Assembly: GCA_028023455.1 (NCBI GenBank)
Contig: JAQFVV010000030.1
Location: 5,722,501 to 5,786,500, forward strand
Length of the DNA stretch: 64,000 bases
Direction: 5' to 3'
Source of the DNA: Epiperipatus broadwayi
Taxonomy: Eukaryota; Onychophora; Udeonychophora; Euonychophora; Peripatidae
The translations under genes were made by a program, and so were the position numbers. This document shows positions 13,801 through 24,296 of the stretch, one piece after another. Positions within the stretch are counted from its first letter, which is position 1. Each line of letters begins with the position of its first letter. The notes beneath the pieces were generated by a model that worked only from the letters and a program-made list of their open reading frames with translations, was not told the DNA's origin and made no database searches.

Positions 13801-16800
13801 TAGCAATGAAGATGTGCTAAAAAAAAAAAAAAAAATTAAAAAAAAAAAGATTGTGAAAAGCAGATGAATTGGAACGTACTAAGAGAAGATAAATAACAAA
13901 AACATGCTAGAATATACAATGTATACTATGTGAAAAAAATACGTAGGAGAAAAAAAAAAGATTCTAAAAAGTTATGAAAAGTTCCGTGCATGAGCCTTGT
14001 CTTTTGAGAGATATCTACTGATGAAGATAATGCTAATCCTATAATAAAATAAGATTAATAAGAAAAGATGCATTTTACATGCTGAGTAACCTTAATTTAC
14101 AACATCAAAAATCATTTAGTTATCTTCTATTTTAAAGATTATTTAAAGATTTGTATGTTTCGAAAGCAAAAGAAATTCATAAAGTAACAGCATTTAATGC
14201 TAAATTTTTATATCAAACACTATACTATTTGCTATATTATAGAGTAAAAGCATTAATATATATATAAAGCATGTACACATTTGAGTGCATATTCATAAAT
14301 TTGTAATTGAATTAATATTGTGTTAATAATAATAAAGTACATATATATCTGTATAATATTATTAATGATATTAATGTTGTATTAATAAATAATAAAGTTA
14401 TGATTATTTTTGTATAACAGAATAAAAGATATTATGTATTGGAGTATTTATATTGCAAGGACAGGTTTGAATAACTATCATTACATAATCATTAAGGTTG
14501 AAGCAATCTATATATGGTCATTTCAATTGTATGACTATTGAGTAATTAAATTGGTTCATGTATGGTCATGTTTACTAACATTAAACCATATATGATATGA
14601 AAGCTGAACACTTCAGAAGAAAATAAATGGGTATATAAAGGCCGCCACCCTAACACTAGTTGACAGAAGCCAGACATTCCTGCCTCTAGAAGTGTTGAAA
14701 GCAGGATTAGGTTGCCTTTTTTACAGGTTGTTCAGACTTTTTATTTTGTATGCTTTTATGGCACTACTAAGTATAAATATGTAAATACAAGTTAATAAAC
14801 TATGTTATTACTCTAAATTGCTTTTCTCTTGCTATTCAAATATAGGTGGTCCTGCTACAGCTATAATCCCCATCCGGCAAAACTAATAGGCATGACTGCA
14901 CACAGTTGCCACGTCTGGACATAGCAGATTGGTGCAGTCCAAGATAGAATTGGAATTATAACGAGTTGGTTCAACTGTCACTAGTATGGCAGCAATGCCA
15001 TAAATCGGAATTAGCGAGTTTGATATATGGAATTTGAAGGATTAAGTCTTTATATATAAAAGGCTAGAAATTTTTTTCTAATTAATGGCACCAGCAATGA
15101 CACTGTGAAAATTTGCCATTTTGGTCTACTTCGCTGACCAGCGAGTGATAATGATAACAAATTGATTGTGCAATCCAAAACCGGAATCCCCTGAAAAGCA
15201 GACATATGAGGAAGTTCTGGCAAAATTAAAGTTTTTTTAATCCTCAATCATCAAAATATATCACCTGACTACTGTTTAGAAATAGACACAGTCTAAAAAT
15301 GAGAGTTAGAGACTATGATATAGCTTTGCAAGATACTGCTAAACCATACCTTTATTGTAGTTTTCTCAAAGAAACGTTCCTCGAGCAGTTTTTATATGAT
15401 TGGCTGATGATCAATTGAGACAGCTGCTGTAATCAATCAGTGATTTATCTTACAGTGAGTCTATTAGATAAGAAGTTAGTTTTTCACAAGTTATTATTGT
15501 AACAAGTTAGAGAGTTTGAAAAGTTTTCTAGACCCGATATCCCTCACGCTTTGATTTTTAAAAGCACGAATTCAAATAAGAAAGACAACCCAACGAAGAA
15601 GATAACCAACCGGTTTCCATTGTAGATGGTAAGCCACCTAGGTCAGAAATGTAAACACAAAATCCAGAAATGCTGAACCTATTGCACTGACCCTTTTTAC
15701 CAAAAGAGTGCATAACTGTACAGACCAGAACTGCGATCAAAGTTTTGCGGAAGATGCAAATAGTCGAATATGTAATTTCATTAAAAATGCTACCATCGAA
15801 AATATGAACCAATTTTGATAAACAGTAGCAAACTCTCCATTAGTAGTGCCATCTAGTGCAAGCCTTAATGATTATGGATGCAAGAAGATTTATGCATAAA
15901 ATCCCTACCTAGTGCTTATTCATTCAATATCCCCACCTTGGTTTCTAGATTGTGGCTTTCATCAGTGAGGATTCCTGTATCTGAGAACAATGCATCTAGA
16001 TCTTAGGATCTAATGTAACCCTTCAGCAGCTACTTTTTACCTATTTCATTAACTTATAAAGTTTTAAGCCAATAAGCATCATATGATCACCATTCCTTAT
16101 GCTTGCTCTTAACTGTTATTAAAACAGGCAAAACTCTCTATACGTATTGGCACTCAGTGCAAGCCAAAGTAATCAATGGATGCCAGAAGGCTTTAACTTA
16201 TAAAGTTAGGACACAAAAATGAAAATCCAATAATGTTTTCAATCCAAGCTTATTTGCTTGTATAGTCATATAGATCTGAACTCAGTTCAGCATCTATACA
16301 TTTTTTGGTATTTCTCAGTTTTCAAAAACCACAGTTACCATTATCCCATAGGCAGGATTGGTATAAAACCACAAAACATCAAATTATCACCATTTCCTAT
16401 AGTTTGCTGCTGTTATTAACAGCTTGTGCAAGCATAGCAAATGATGGTCATGTGATTTTTTGGGTTTTATACAATCTTGCCTGAGATAATGGTGACAGTG
16501 GTTTTTGAAAAACCAAAGACACCTTAATGTATATTTGCTGAACAGATCTATATGACTATTCAAGCAAACAAGCTTGGATTGAAAACATTATTGAGTTTTC
16601 ATCTTGGGCTCTTAACTTAAACAATTAACTAAATAAATAAAAGATGACTGCTGGAAGGTTGCATTGGATCCTGAGATCTAGGTGCAGTGCTCTCAGATCC
16701 AAAACTATTCAATGATGAAAGTCATAAGCTAGATACTAGTCTGGGGTATTGGATGAGTAGACACTAGATGGTAATATTAATATTTTATGCATAAACTTTC

Positions 16801-19800
16801 TTGCATCCATTGATTACTAAGACCTGCACTGGGTGGCACCACTGTATGGAGATTTTGAGACTTATTAAAAGCTTGCGTAAGCATAAAAAAGGGTGGCGAT
16901 CATGTGATGTTTTGAAATTTAAAAAATCAATAACCATGGAAATGGATAGTAGCATTGGAGTATCACTCATGAAAAATCAGGACTGGAGAAAATTAATAAG
17001 AAATTGGAAATCCCCATCACCTTTAGTAAAAACCAATCTTAAAGCTTGGGATGTGAATGGCAATCCAATCAAGTTAATGGATGTGGTCCGAGTGGCTGTC
17101 AAAACAAAAAAAAAAAATACTGCAGATCTCAACCTTAATTCTATCCTTCATTATTTTAAATTACTATAATACAGAATGACAAATACAGATTTATCAGTGA
17201 AATTAAATTGCTATTACTGACCTTCTGATGTTCTTTCACTTATTCCAATGCACTTTGAACCAGTAGCCATAGAGATTATTTTAGGAGCTAAAAAAAATTA
17301 ATAGAATATTGTTAATTTGATAAATATTAAAGTACGTTTAAACTATTTCAAAAAATCAAGTAACAGAAAAATGTGCATGTTTTATATATATCCATATTTA
17401 TGGTTCATAAAATTCATCTCTAATTTTTTTTCCTCCTTTCTTTTTTTTTTGGGTGGGGGGGGGGGTTGGAATAGCTATATTAGTTTATGAGTGGCTCTTT
17501 ATTATTTTTATTTAAACTAGATAACTAAAATATATAAGCATCTTGAAAAATTTGGATTCAAGAAAATTAGTAGAAAAATAATTATCTTCGATTGGTGCAT
17601 GTTAATGTTTGTAGATTCGTGTTATTATTAAATAACTGAATAAAACCAATTTTGAATATTTATAAGTGTATGTTTGCAAAGTTTGATTTAGCTAAAAAAA
17701 TAAATGGCAAACCGAAAATTGTGTTTACTGAAATTAACTCAAAGAGTGTATTAAAAAATAAATTATTAAAAATGGATGTATTTTGTAAGCTTCGTAATTA
17801 TATTTAAAGAAAGCATACTTGGTGTTGTTTTGAAAATTTACCCAAAGTCAACATATATAAGGACTGCCTGTGCGCGTTAAAATATAAATAAAATGTGTTA
17901 AATTTTTTGTATTTGATGTACAGGCAGTACACATGTAATTATCAACTTTCATACAGTAGTGCTTTCCAGTGCGAGTTATAGTAATCGATGGATGGTAGAT
18001 TTGTACATCAAAATCCCTATCTAATGCCTACTCATTCAATATCCTCAGATCTGTTTCCAAGTGAGAAGTCTTGGATATGAGAGTACTGCATCTAGATCTT
18101 TGGATCTAATGCAACCATCTACCAGCCAGCATTTTAATTAACAAAAAGCTATGCACCCAAAATGAAAATCCAATAATATTTTCAATCCAAGCATTTGTAT
18201 ATTCATATAGATTTGAACCCAAATTAGAAACTAGTCTGGGTATATTGGATGAGTAGGCACTAGATAGAGATTTTCATGCACAAACGTTCTAGCATCCATT
18301 GATTACTATGGCTTGCACTGGATGGCGCTAGTCTATGGAGAGAGTTGCTACTGTTTTAACAGCTTGTGAAACATAAGAAATGGGATCATGATGTTTGTCA
18401 CCCTTCATTAGGCTATTCATTCTAGAAAAATTTACATACAACCTTAATGTTTTTGAAAGATAATAAAAGATTAAATAGGTAAATCAGCTTAGATTACACA
18501 AAAAGGACCGATATAAAAGCCTGCAATGATCTACTCAAAGTTGTTGATATATTAAATATATATGTGTTGGCTGAGTAATAACATTACTATGGACTTGTTG
18601 TTTATACAAGATATTTCTATAAAAAACCATATTAGGTGGTAATACAGTTATATGAATTATATTAAATTAAAGACCTGTGAATAAGTTAATTCATGCAACT
18701 GCAGATTGTAATGAACTTTAGAGAATACAGTAATTTCTAATTATTATTTATTTATATACATTTATTGTCAAGTAAATAAATATATGTTTGTTAAGTTTAA
18801 ATTGTCTTAGTTTTTCTCTTTTAATAAAGTTATTGTTGCTACCCAACTGGTATTGAAAGAATACTACTGATCACACAGCAGAATGGTTGCAGTTGACAGT
18901 TGTTAGAGCCTGTGTAGGATTAAAGCAGAAAACCACAGTTGACAGTTCTTTTGTTTTTAAAGAACCTGGTCAAACTGCAGCAGAATGGCACAGATATGAG
19001 TGTAGCAAAACAAATTGTGCAAGCAAGCAACATGGAACATTGTGATAATTGAAGAATTTGTGTAAACATTAAAATGGCATTATTAAATAGTATCTGCAAA
19101 TTTGATCGAAATATTGTTTCAACTTGGAAAATATATGTGGAACATTGTAAAGTGCAAGGAAATCAAGTCGTATATCACGTGAAAATTTAATAAGCTTGCA
19201 CTACAAATGTTATATAATGAGCATGAAGCTTGTTAAGAGCTATTCATGCTCATTATATAACATTGTCTTGTGATACGTACTTATTAATAAAGTTACAGTA
19301 GCTATCCTTTTGTTGTTTTTTGGGATAGATGTGGCAAAACAATTTTGTGACACCAAAATCCCAGAAGATTTTCCGTATAAAGAGTTAAAAGACAAGTTGA
19401 ATGCTTATTTTCAGTCAATAACAACTAAATGGATGAAAGTCTAAGATTTAAGAGTAGAAAAAGTCATCTTGAAAGACATATTAAGATTATAACATTGCAG
19501 AAAGTACCCTTGCAAAAAAATGTAATTCTAATTCTGAATTGGATAACATGTTAATGGATCAATGATTGTATGGAATTTTGGATTATGAGTTCAGGAAAAT
19601 TTAGAACAACTTACTTACAAATATGCAATGGAAAAATGTATTGCACAGGAAGTAGTATTAGTGAATGAACGCTTTGGAATTTCACGCTACTACATATGTG
19701 CATAAGACTCCAATAGCTGGTAATAAAACAGTATCTAATACCCCTAGCTATAGGAGTTCAAACGATGTTTTAATCTGTTCTAAAGTGGGGGAAAAGGCCA

Positions 19801-22800
19801 TGTGAAGAAGTACTTCAAATTTAGAAGAGAAAAATGTAGTGTGTCTGTAGTATATGACATTTAACTCGCACTTGCCAAAATAAACACAGGAATACAAAAA
19901 TTAAGTCAAGCTTGTGTTTTAAATTGCAGGAGGATGTGTAAAAAAAAAAAAATCTTAAAAATATTTATGATACAGAGAATGATTGTATTTTATTGGATGA
20001 TATCTGTGAATAAAGAATTACTATAAAAATGGATAATGATGCTGGCTTATCTTTAATCATCACAGAAAGTTTGGTCTAAACCTAATGAAAAAAATAAAAT
20101 GTTATTACCCGAGAAAATATGTCATAGCACATATGTTAATGAGAATAAAATAGACTTATGTGGCAAAGTAACCGTACCTATTAAAATTAATTCACGAATC
20201 AAATTTCTACTATTGTATATAGTTAAGACATTTAAGCCCTATTCTTAGTAGAAACTGGTTCAGACCATTTGAAGTTCAAATAAAGAAAAAGAATAAAGAT
20301 GATTTACAAAGGTATTGCAAATTGTGAGAAGTCTGGGCCAGTAAAAGTGATAATAATATAAAAAAAAAAAAGAATGTCAAAACATTGAATATTTCCAAGG
20401 TTATAAACTGAACTAGAAATGATCCGAAATATACAACTTTACAAAATTGGATAAAGTACAGATGGCCAAAATGTCGACTAAATTACAAAGCAAAGCCCAT
20501 ATGAATGTGTGTAAAAATTTATCACATGCATAATGACTGACTGCATGCTCCTATCATCTGAAGGACGAAAATAAGTGCTCACTTTACTACATAAGGGACA
20601 TCCAGGGTTAGTATGCAAGAAAGACTTAGCAATGTCATATGTATGGTTGCTAATATAAGCCAGGAAATAGAGCAGACAATAAAGAATTATTTAGAATATC
20701 AATTCACAACTAACTTGCCTCCAGAAGAGACTACATTTGTATCATGCTGGACCAATGACTGCTACATTTTTTTTCATTGGGATAGATTCATAGTCCAAAT
20801 GGGTGGAGTACAAGTTTGTCAAAAATACAAATGCAGAATGTATTATTAAGGCATTAAAAGAAATCTCCGCAAGCCAAGGATGTCCAGACATTATTTTTCT
20901 GTCAACAGAACTGTTTTTGCATCACAGATGTTTAAGGACTTTTTAGCTGAAAAGAGAATATGGCAAGTTTTGACACCATTGCATCATCCAGAGTCCAACG
21001 ATTTAGTTAAAAAGGGAATTCAACATCTTAAACTGAAGTTGAATAAAATGGCATACCAGATTCTAAATGAAACGCTAATCAATGCAATGTTTTTTCAACA
21101 TTTTACACTGTGCACATCAATAATGAAGACACAGATAGAACTGTTAACACATCAATAATTTTGCATGCATTTGATCAAGTTATTACCAGCTAATAATAAC
21201 ATAATTGGTGAAAACAATTTAAATTATGAAAATTTTAAAGTCAGCGAGAAATTTCGAATTAGAAATATTTTAAGAAAAAAATGGCTTCCTGGTATGATAA
21301 GTTTTGGCTAAACAAATCAAAGTAATCCAGTTGAAAAATGTAAAACAGTTAAGGAGATACATCAATTATTTATAATCTCATTAGAAAGAGATGTCAGAAA
21401 CTGATAATGTACAATTATCATCAGATTGTAAAAAAGAGAACTTTTATAAAGAAGACTGCACTAATTCATCTCAGCCCACAAAATGAGGAAATGCCTACTG
21501 ATAGCTAGACAGAAAAATCAGATCTCCCTGAAATACTCAATCAGATAATTAAACAGTAGAACTAGTGGCAGATCTTTAATCAACAAAGCAGTCATATCAA
21601 GAAGAAAAGGTAACTGATGAGGATGAAGGAAAACTTATGCTGCCATCTAAAGATATGCAAAATCATAGAAAACCCGAAAGCCTAAAGGATTACATTGGTA
21701 GTTCTGTCTGTGTATTTATGTATATTTAAAATGTAAATTAAGGTTATTAAATTTTTGTAATTGATATACAGATAGTACAGGTATAATTGTACCCTTCATT
21801 AGTATATTCATTCTAAAAAACATTACATAAAATCTGAATATCTTTGAATGATAATAAGATTAAATATGCAAATCAGCTTAAATTATGCAAGAAGGACTAA
21901 TATAAAATCCTGCAATGGTCTACTCAAAGTTGGGTGATATATTAAATATATGTTTGGCTGAATAATAAATCATCATTATGGACTTGTTGTGCATATAAGG
22001 GTAAGAAATTTATTTAATAGTAACATACAGTTATATGGACTTTGTTAAATTAAAGGCATGTGAATAGGTTAATTCATACAACCACAGAGACAAATTACAA
22101 AATAATTCCTAATTATCATTTATTGGCAAATAAATAAACTTGTGTTGTTAAGTTTAGAGTGTCTTAGTTTTTCTCCTTTAATAAAGTTATTGTTCTGTTG
22201 GTATTGAAAAAATATCCCTGGAACACAGCAATATACAGTACTATTCCATAAACAAATGGTAAAATTTAGAAAGATATATAAAACAAATAAGAGAAAATCA
22301 GAAAAAATAATGTAATAAATACAAGTTCAAATGTGTCTGTATAACAAACAAAAAAGAACTGTATGAAGATGGGTTTAGTTAAATTTTCAAAGAATAATAA
22401 TAAAGATATTGAGAAAATTGTGGATATCTTAGGAAAAATTATATTATCAAATAGTTAGATGACAAAGTATGTATTTTTTTTTAATTGTGCATTTATATTT
22501 TTAATCCAATAAAAAAAAAACCATCTAAAAAAAGTCAAAAATTTGATTAAAATCATTAGACTTTTATCATAAAAATAAACCTGACTTTGATTAATGACAA
22601 AAATATATAAATTAATAAGTGAATTGCAATATAGGTTTATTACTGTGGACAGAAATGAAAGAAAAATTATCGTTAATACTTCTATAGCTTAATGCAAATT
22701 TATTAAAAAATATTTCTTGATTTGTCTGAAAGTTTATGAGTCATTTTATTTGTGATATGTTGGATTATGTCCATCATCTAAAATTAGTTGTTCAATGCCT

Positions 22801-23530
22801 TTACACAAATTCAAACTTAATTTAAATCTTTATAAATACATTCAACTGTTAGCAATAACACACAGGTAAATATATAATACTCGAAACATTACCTTATATA
22901 CTAATCTATGTGCTATTGCTAACATTTGAATAATTTAAATTTTGTTGAGTCATTTAACAATTTTAGATCATGGAAATATTTTAACGTTTAATTATAAATA
23001 TTTCATGATTACGGATGACTGTATTTATTGGTCTACTGCTTCCATTCAAGAAAGTTTTTATTAATGATAGTTTTGTAATTAAATAACAATTAAATTTAAT
23101 ATTGTTGGATTTGGGATTTTAAAAAAAAAACTCACAGAATATTAATAACATAAAAAAAGTATCGTATTAACAATAAGGCTAGAGTAAAGATAATGATAGG
23201 TTCACACCTATCTCTAAAATTAAATATTAAAACATCTTTTTAAGAAAATCAGAATTCATTCATTAATATAGTAATAAAATCGAATTTCAATAAGTAATTA
23301 AGTGTACATTAATGTAATATGAGAATAAAAATAATAGCGAGTTTTTAAGATATAAAATATACGTAACCTTGATGGGGAAAAAAAGAATTAGACATTAATA
23401 TGGCTGCTAAAGAAGTCCATTCTTTGCCTTTTTGAGGCTTGCCTGTTTTTTTTAACTTGATTTTATAATGATTATGACATAAAAGTGCAACGTTATCAGC
23501 AAATTGACTAGATAATGTACTACTATCCAT
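4302..23530 (-). CDS. ADAT1: ADAT1, tRNA-specific adenosine deaminase 1 (exons 1-5; 3' end off the left edge)
   Basis: ADAT1 deaminates adenosine 37, next to the anticodon of eukaryotic tRNA-Ala, to inosine. Five minus-strand exons were found by reading the strand: 23530-23368, 17287-17222, 6807-6753, 5341-5214 and 4803-4302. All have AG/GT borders and their phases (1, 1, 2, 1, 2) join into one frame of about 304 codons. The deaminase signature is complete: NHAEV (zinc His and proton-shuttling Glu) in exon 3, a Cys codon split across exons 4/5 giving MPCGDAS, and MSCSDK in exon 5. KCIG in exon 2 and the KPGRG and SDKIAKWN blocks of exon 5 are typical of ADAT1 rather than ADAR. Introns are about 6.1, 10.4, 1.4 and 0.4 kb and carry most of the mobile elements in this part. 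The C-terminal exons were not found in 1-4300 and probably lie beyond the window. Identification is from family knowledge; exon borders are my reading. Confidence 0.93.
5054..5090 (+). repeat. (CA)n microsatellite
   Basis: About 14 CA units with two interruptions, in ADAT1 intron 4. The low-complexity reading of this tract on the other strand is not a gene. Confidence 0.95.
5214..5341 (-). CDS. ADAT1: ADAT1 exon 4 (128 bp)
   Basis: After a run of Ts and TTTTAG the strand reads [11 protein letters not shown] and continues to YTSQMP, followed by a lone T before a GTAATA donor. That T completes a Cys codon with the first two bases of exon 5, giving the zinc-binding PCG motif across the intron. 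YLYHQL matches the conserved RYL-HQL block of ADAT1. Confidence 0.9.
5408..5515 (+). repeat. Half copy of foldback family F1
   Basis: Contains GTAAGTAATATTTACTGAGG, TATAACCTCGA and GTAGGGACCTCTACAGG, matching one arm of the full foldback at 7234-7450. It lies in ADAT1 intron 3. Confidence 0.6.
6370..6660 (-). repeat. Possible PLE terminal fragment
   Basis: On the minus strand 6635-6580 reads CTGATGAAGGAGATTCTCAT, resembling the CTGATGAAGG motif at many PLE ends. The rest is not recognisable. Confidence 0.3.
6753..6807 (-). CDS. ADAT1: ADAT1 exon 3 (55 bp, catalytic HAE)
   Basis: The exon reads [17 protein letters not shown] between a TTTTTTAG acceptor and a GTAAAG donor. It carries the catalytic H-A-E. 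The residue before His is Asn, where the family usually has Ser. The left-over AG joins the A of exon 4 to make Arg. It is too short to be found as an isolated open reading frame. Confidence 0.9.
7234..7450. mobile_element. Foldback element F1 with 14-bp target duplication
   Basis: Two arms of about 85 bp, each with AAGGTTATA-CCTTAAGAC, TGCACCTA and GTAGGGA-CTCTACAAATC, meet around an approximately 30-bp spacer. The element is flanked by TATAACTAAAATAA at 7220-7233 and 7451-7464. Related halves lie near 5408, 10318 and 26036. No open reading frame and no hammerhead boxes were seen. Confidence 0.75.
8664..8994. mobile_element. Foldback element HHR-3 with 12-bp target duplication
   Basis: 68-bp inverted arms at 8662-8729 and 8816-8883 (outer ends share the duplication) enclose a hammerhead-like fold at 8743-8788. 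A 57-bp direct duplication follows (8878-8934, 8935-8986). ATACACATTGAT flanks the insert at 8652-8663 and 8995-9006. The fold keeps stems I (TCTCCA/TGGAGA), II (GAGC/GCTC) and III (ACCA/TGGT), but the boxes read CTGACAT and AAAA, so the ribozyme is probably dead. Confidence 0.75.
9574..10115 (+). pseudogene. Degenerate mariner transposase
   Basis: From ATG at 9574 the frame reads MEQCTNSKF, then [15 protein letters not shown], then [23 protein letters not shown] and [13 protein letters not shown] in different frames. These match the start (MEQRTN), the ETCKEL block, the second catalytic block (GDETW-YQYDP, here [10 protein letters not shown]) and the PKK-RM-KS block of mariner transposases. 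Several stops and frameshifts make it a fossil. The C-terminal third and the terminal repeats were not found. Confidence 0.75.
10318..10425 (+). repeat. Foldback family F1, shortened copy
   Basis: AGTAATATATATTAAGGCTG at the left and AAGGTTGTAACCTTAATATA at the right are inverted ends enclosing CAGAGGTCCTTACTGTC and GCGCATAGTTTTAAGG, all from family F1 but with most of one arm lost. Confidence 0.6.
10870..12245 (-). pseudogene. LINE reverse transcriptase remnant, split by a PLE
   Basis: On the minus strand about 12230-12120 reads [20 protein letters not shown], the start of a non-LTR RT (usual LK-GKA-G-D-I--EFLK). After the PLE insert the frame resumes at about 11480 with [24 protein letters not shown] and FRPGK. 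Order and motifs fit RT blocks 0-3 of a Jockey/CR1-type LINE. Stops are frequent and the FADD region is not visible. Confidence 0.7.
11640..12075 (-). pseudogene. PLE GIY-YIG endonuclease, frameshifted, inserted in a LINE
   Basis: On the minus strand from 12069: [36 protein letters not shown] and [13 protein letters not shown], a GIY-YIG domain with the Cys pair seen in PLE nucleases, up to a TGA near 11866. The downstream part ([33 protein letters not shown]) lies in another frame. It interrupts the LINE RT described above and so is younger than it. Confidence 0.75.
12395..12675 (-). mobile_element. HHR-1 element with 13-bp target duplication
   Basis: TAAATAAAAATTA flanks the insert at 12382-12394 and 12676-12688. 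A unit on the minus strand (ribozyme around 12565-12507) joins an inverted fragment at about 12571, so the ends form an inverted repeat (AACAGGCAAAACT / AGTTTTGCCTG). Stem II reads AGC...GCT here, versus GGC...GCC in other copies. Confidence 0.85.
12690..14230. other. No feature recognised; poly-G and poly-A tracts
   Basis: AT-rich sequence with a run of 10 G at about 13065 and A-rich runs near 13820-13850. An isolated plus-strand frame at 13055-13261 begins at the G run and has no protein-like composition, so I do not call it. Confidence 0.5.
14240..17190 (+). mobile_element. Old Gypsy element copy A (LTR, gag, protease), invaded by HHR-1
   Basis: An LTR-like part (about 14240-14870, with AATAAA signals and GTTGAAAGCAG...GGTTGCC) matches the LTR at 58330-59950. 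Then comes a gag relic (15000-15820: a KRLEIFF capsid start, a YEEVLAKLK piece and a zinc-knuckle region), the HHR-1 complex, and a protease relic at 16935-17110 ([11 protein letters not shown], where the active site D-S-G is lost, then [13 protein letters not shown]). All frames are broken. RT and integrase are absent; the copy stops just left of ADAT1 exon 2. Confidence 0.7.
15825..16930. mobile_element. HHR-1 complex inside Gypsy copy A
   Basis: Two antisense units (from 15840 and from 16125) are followed by sense sequence to about 16905, with a sense ribozyme region at 16680-16745. The core is degraded in both readable copies (for example GATAC for GAAAC), so these look inactive. Order and orientation show tandem plus inverted units. 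Confidence 0.7.
17222..17287 (-). CDS. ADAT1: ADAT1 exon 2 (66 bp)
   Basis: After a T-rich tract and AG (17289-17288) the strand reads [18 protein letters not shown] and ends at GAAG before a GTCAGT donor. With the G carried from exon 1 the first codon is Ala; one G is left for exon 3. The residues match the conserved VVSMGTGTKCIG segment of ADAT1. An old Gypsy protease remnant ends only about 50 bp to the left. Confidence 0.88.
17440..17475 (+). repeat. Poly-T / poly-G composite tract
   Basis: A run of T is followed by GGG, T and about 10 G. Similar composite runs with C and T lie at 23886-23918 and 41240-41258. Confidence 0.85.
17948..18405 (-). mobile_element. HHR-1 unit inserted in the 5' LTR of Gypsy copy B
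   Basis: The 3' LTR runs uninterrupted from ...AGGTATAATTGT into ACCCTTCATTAG (near 21780), while the 5' LTR has about 455 bp of HHR-1 sequence at this point. The insert starts as an antisense unit and ends with a sense fragment (GGATCATGATG). The ribozyme core is degraded. Confidence 0.75.
19320..20590 (+). pseudogene. Gag-pol relic of Gypsy copy B
   Basis: Short frames resemble gag capsid ([20 protein letters not shown] then [10 protein letters not shown]). Further on only scattered pieces can be read. Stops occur every 20-40 codons. Confidence 0.5.
20590..21158 (+). pseudogene. Integrase relic of Gypsy copy B
   Basis: 20613-20849 carries a decayed HHCC region and the sequence before the second Asp. 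20880-21158 reads [39 protein letters not shown] and [11 protein letters not shown], the block around the third catalytic residue of a Gypsy integrase, where the Glu is replaced (VKKG for VE-G). The gene is dead. Confidence 0.75.
22240..23360. other. ADAT1 intron 1 sequence, no feature recognised
   Basis: AT-rich, without repeats or coding patterns that I could support. Confidence 0.5.
23368..23530 (-). CDS. ADAT1: ADAT1 exon 1 (start codon, N-terminus)
   Basis: ATG at 23530-23528 begins [17 protein letters not shown] and runs through [17 protein letters not shown], which matches the N-terminal KGKP...EWT block of ADAT1. The exon ends ...CATCAAG at 23368, before a GTTACG donor, leaving one base in phase 1. 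Beyond this point the frame runs only into intron sequence. The start is chosen because it is the first ATG after the promoter-like motifs and the residues that follow already match the family. Confidence 0.88.
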
Positions 23531-23620
23531 TTTTAAACTTTATGGTCGAAATCTACCGCAGGCTTGTAGCCACGTGACAAATTACATTTTATGCGCCATC
23601 TTTTGAATTTAAAATTTGTT
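23531..23620 (-). promoter_or_regulatory. Probable ADAT1 promoter / 5' UTR (E-box, YY1-like site)
   Basis: Directly upstream of the ADAT1 ATG, read on the minus strand, are AAGATGGCGC (close to the YY1 core AAGATGGCGG) and GTCACGTGGC, which holds a palindromic CACGTG E-box. Both are frequent in TATA-less housekeeping promoters, and no TATA box is obvious. This is a small GC-richer island in AT-rich surroundings. The transcription start is not visible in sequence. Confidence 0.5.
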
Positions 23621-24290
23621 AAAAGTATATGTTAGGGTTAATTAAATTATTGTAACTGTAAAGTTGATTTGCCAAAATAAATTGAGTTAAGAAACTGATA
23701 AAAAAAAAAAAAAAAAGGGAAATAACCATTAACAATGATAAAGTATTATCCGCATTAGGTCAGAGAACATACATACACAATAAATAAATAGAAGGGAAGA
23801 CTAATATAAAGTGTCCTCCCAAAATGCGACTTTTTTAATGAAAATTAATTATAATTTTCATAATTATTTGTGTTACAATTGCATTTAAATCCTTGCCCCC
23901 CCCCCCTTTTTTTTTTTGATACTTATACATTTAAAAATAGTGGCTCATGACATTTTTATTATATAAATAAAACATGAAAAATTCTTTGAACGATATTATA
24001 GCATAAATAAAATGATTGAATGATTTGATGCTCAATCTATGTGAAAGTTATAGAATTAACCTGTGATCCATGAACTTTGAACTTTAGAATCCATCACTCT
24101 GCTACTGCTCTAAGTTATACAGGACATTTATATATATATATATGTAATCATAAGTTGAATCTGAGTAAGTGATCTTAATTTTACAGCAGATTACATATAT
24201 AGATAAAATTATTAATTTGATATCTGCAAAAAGTATGCATAGCTAACTTTGACACATTTAATAAAGTTTTACTTTAAGAAAATTAATAAT
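23620..24290. other. Intergenic sequence upstream of ADAT1
   Basis: Contains poly-A (23700) and a C/T homopolymer tract (about 23886-23918). No divergent gene was recognised. Confidence 0.5.
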
Positions 24291-24296
24291 AAACCA

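Larger units (their letters stand above)
17860..22230 (+). mobile_element. Old Gypsy element copy B with both LTRs
   Basis: The sequence from ACCCTTCATTAG to the end ...ACACAGCA occurs at 18410-18880 and 21780-22230, and the LTR starts match at about 17860 and 21710. Possible duplication ATATA at 17855-17859 and 22231-22235. Between them lie a gag relic ([20 protein letters not shown] near 19330) and an integrase relic. The LTRs differ at many sites, so this is an old insertion. Exact LTR starts are uncertain because they do not begin with TG. Confidence 0.75.

Noticed and set aside
16801-17169. 122-codon open frame as a host gene
   Set aside because: Its first third is HHR-1 sequence and the rest matches the Gypsy protease relic repeated at 55160-55320.
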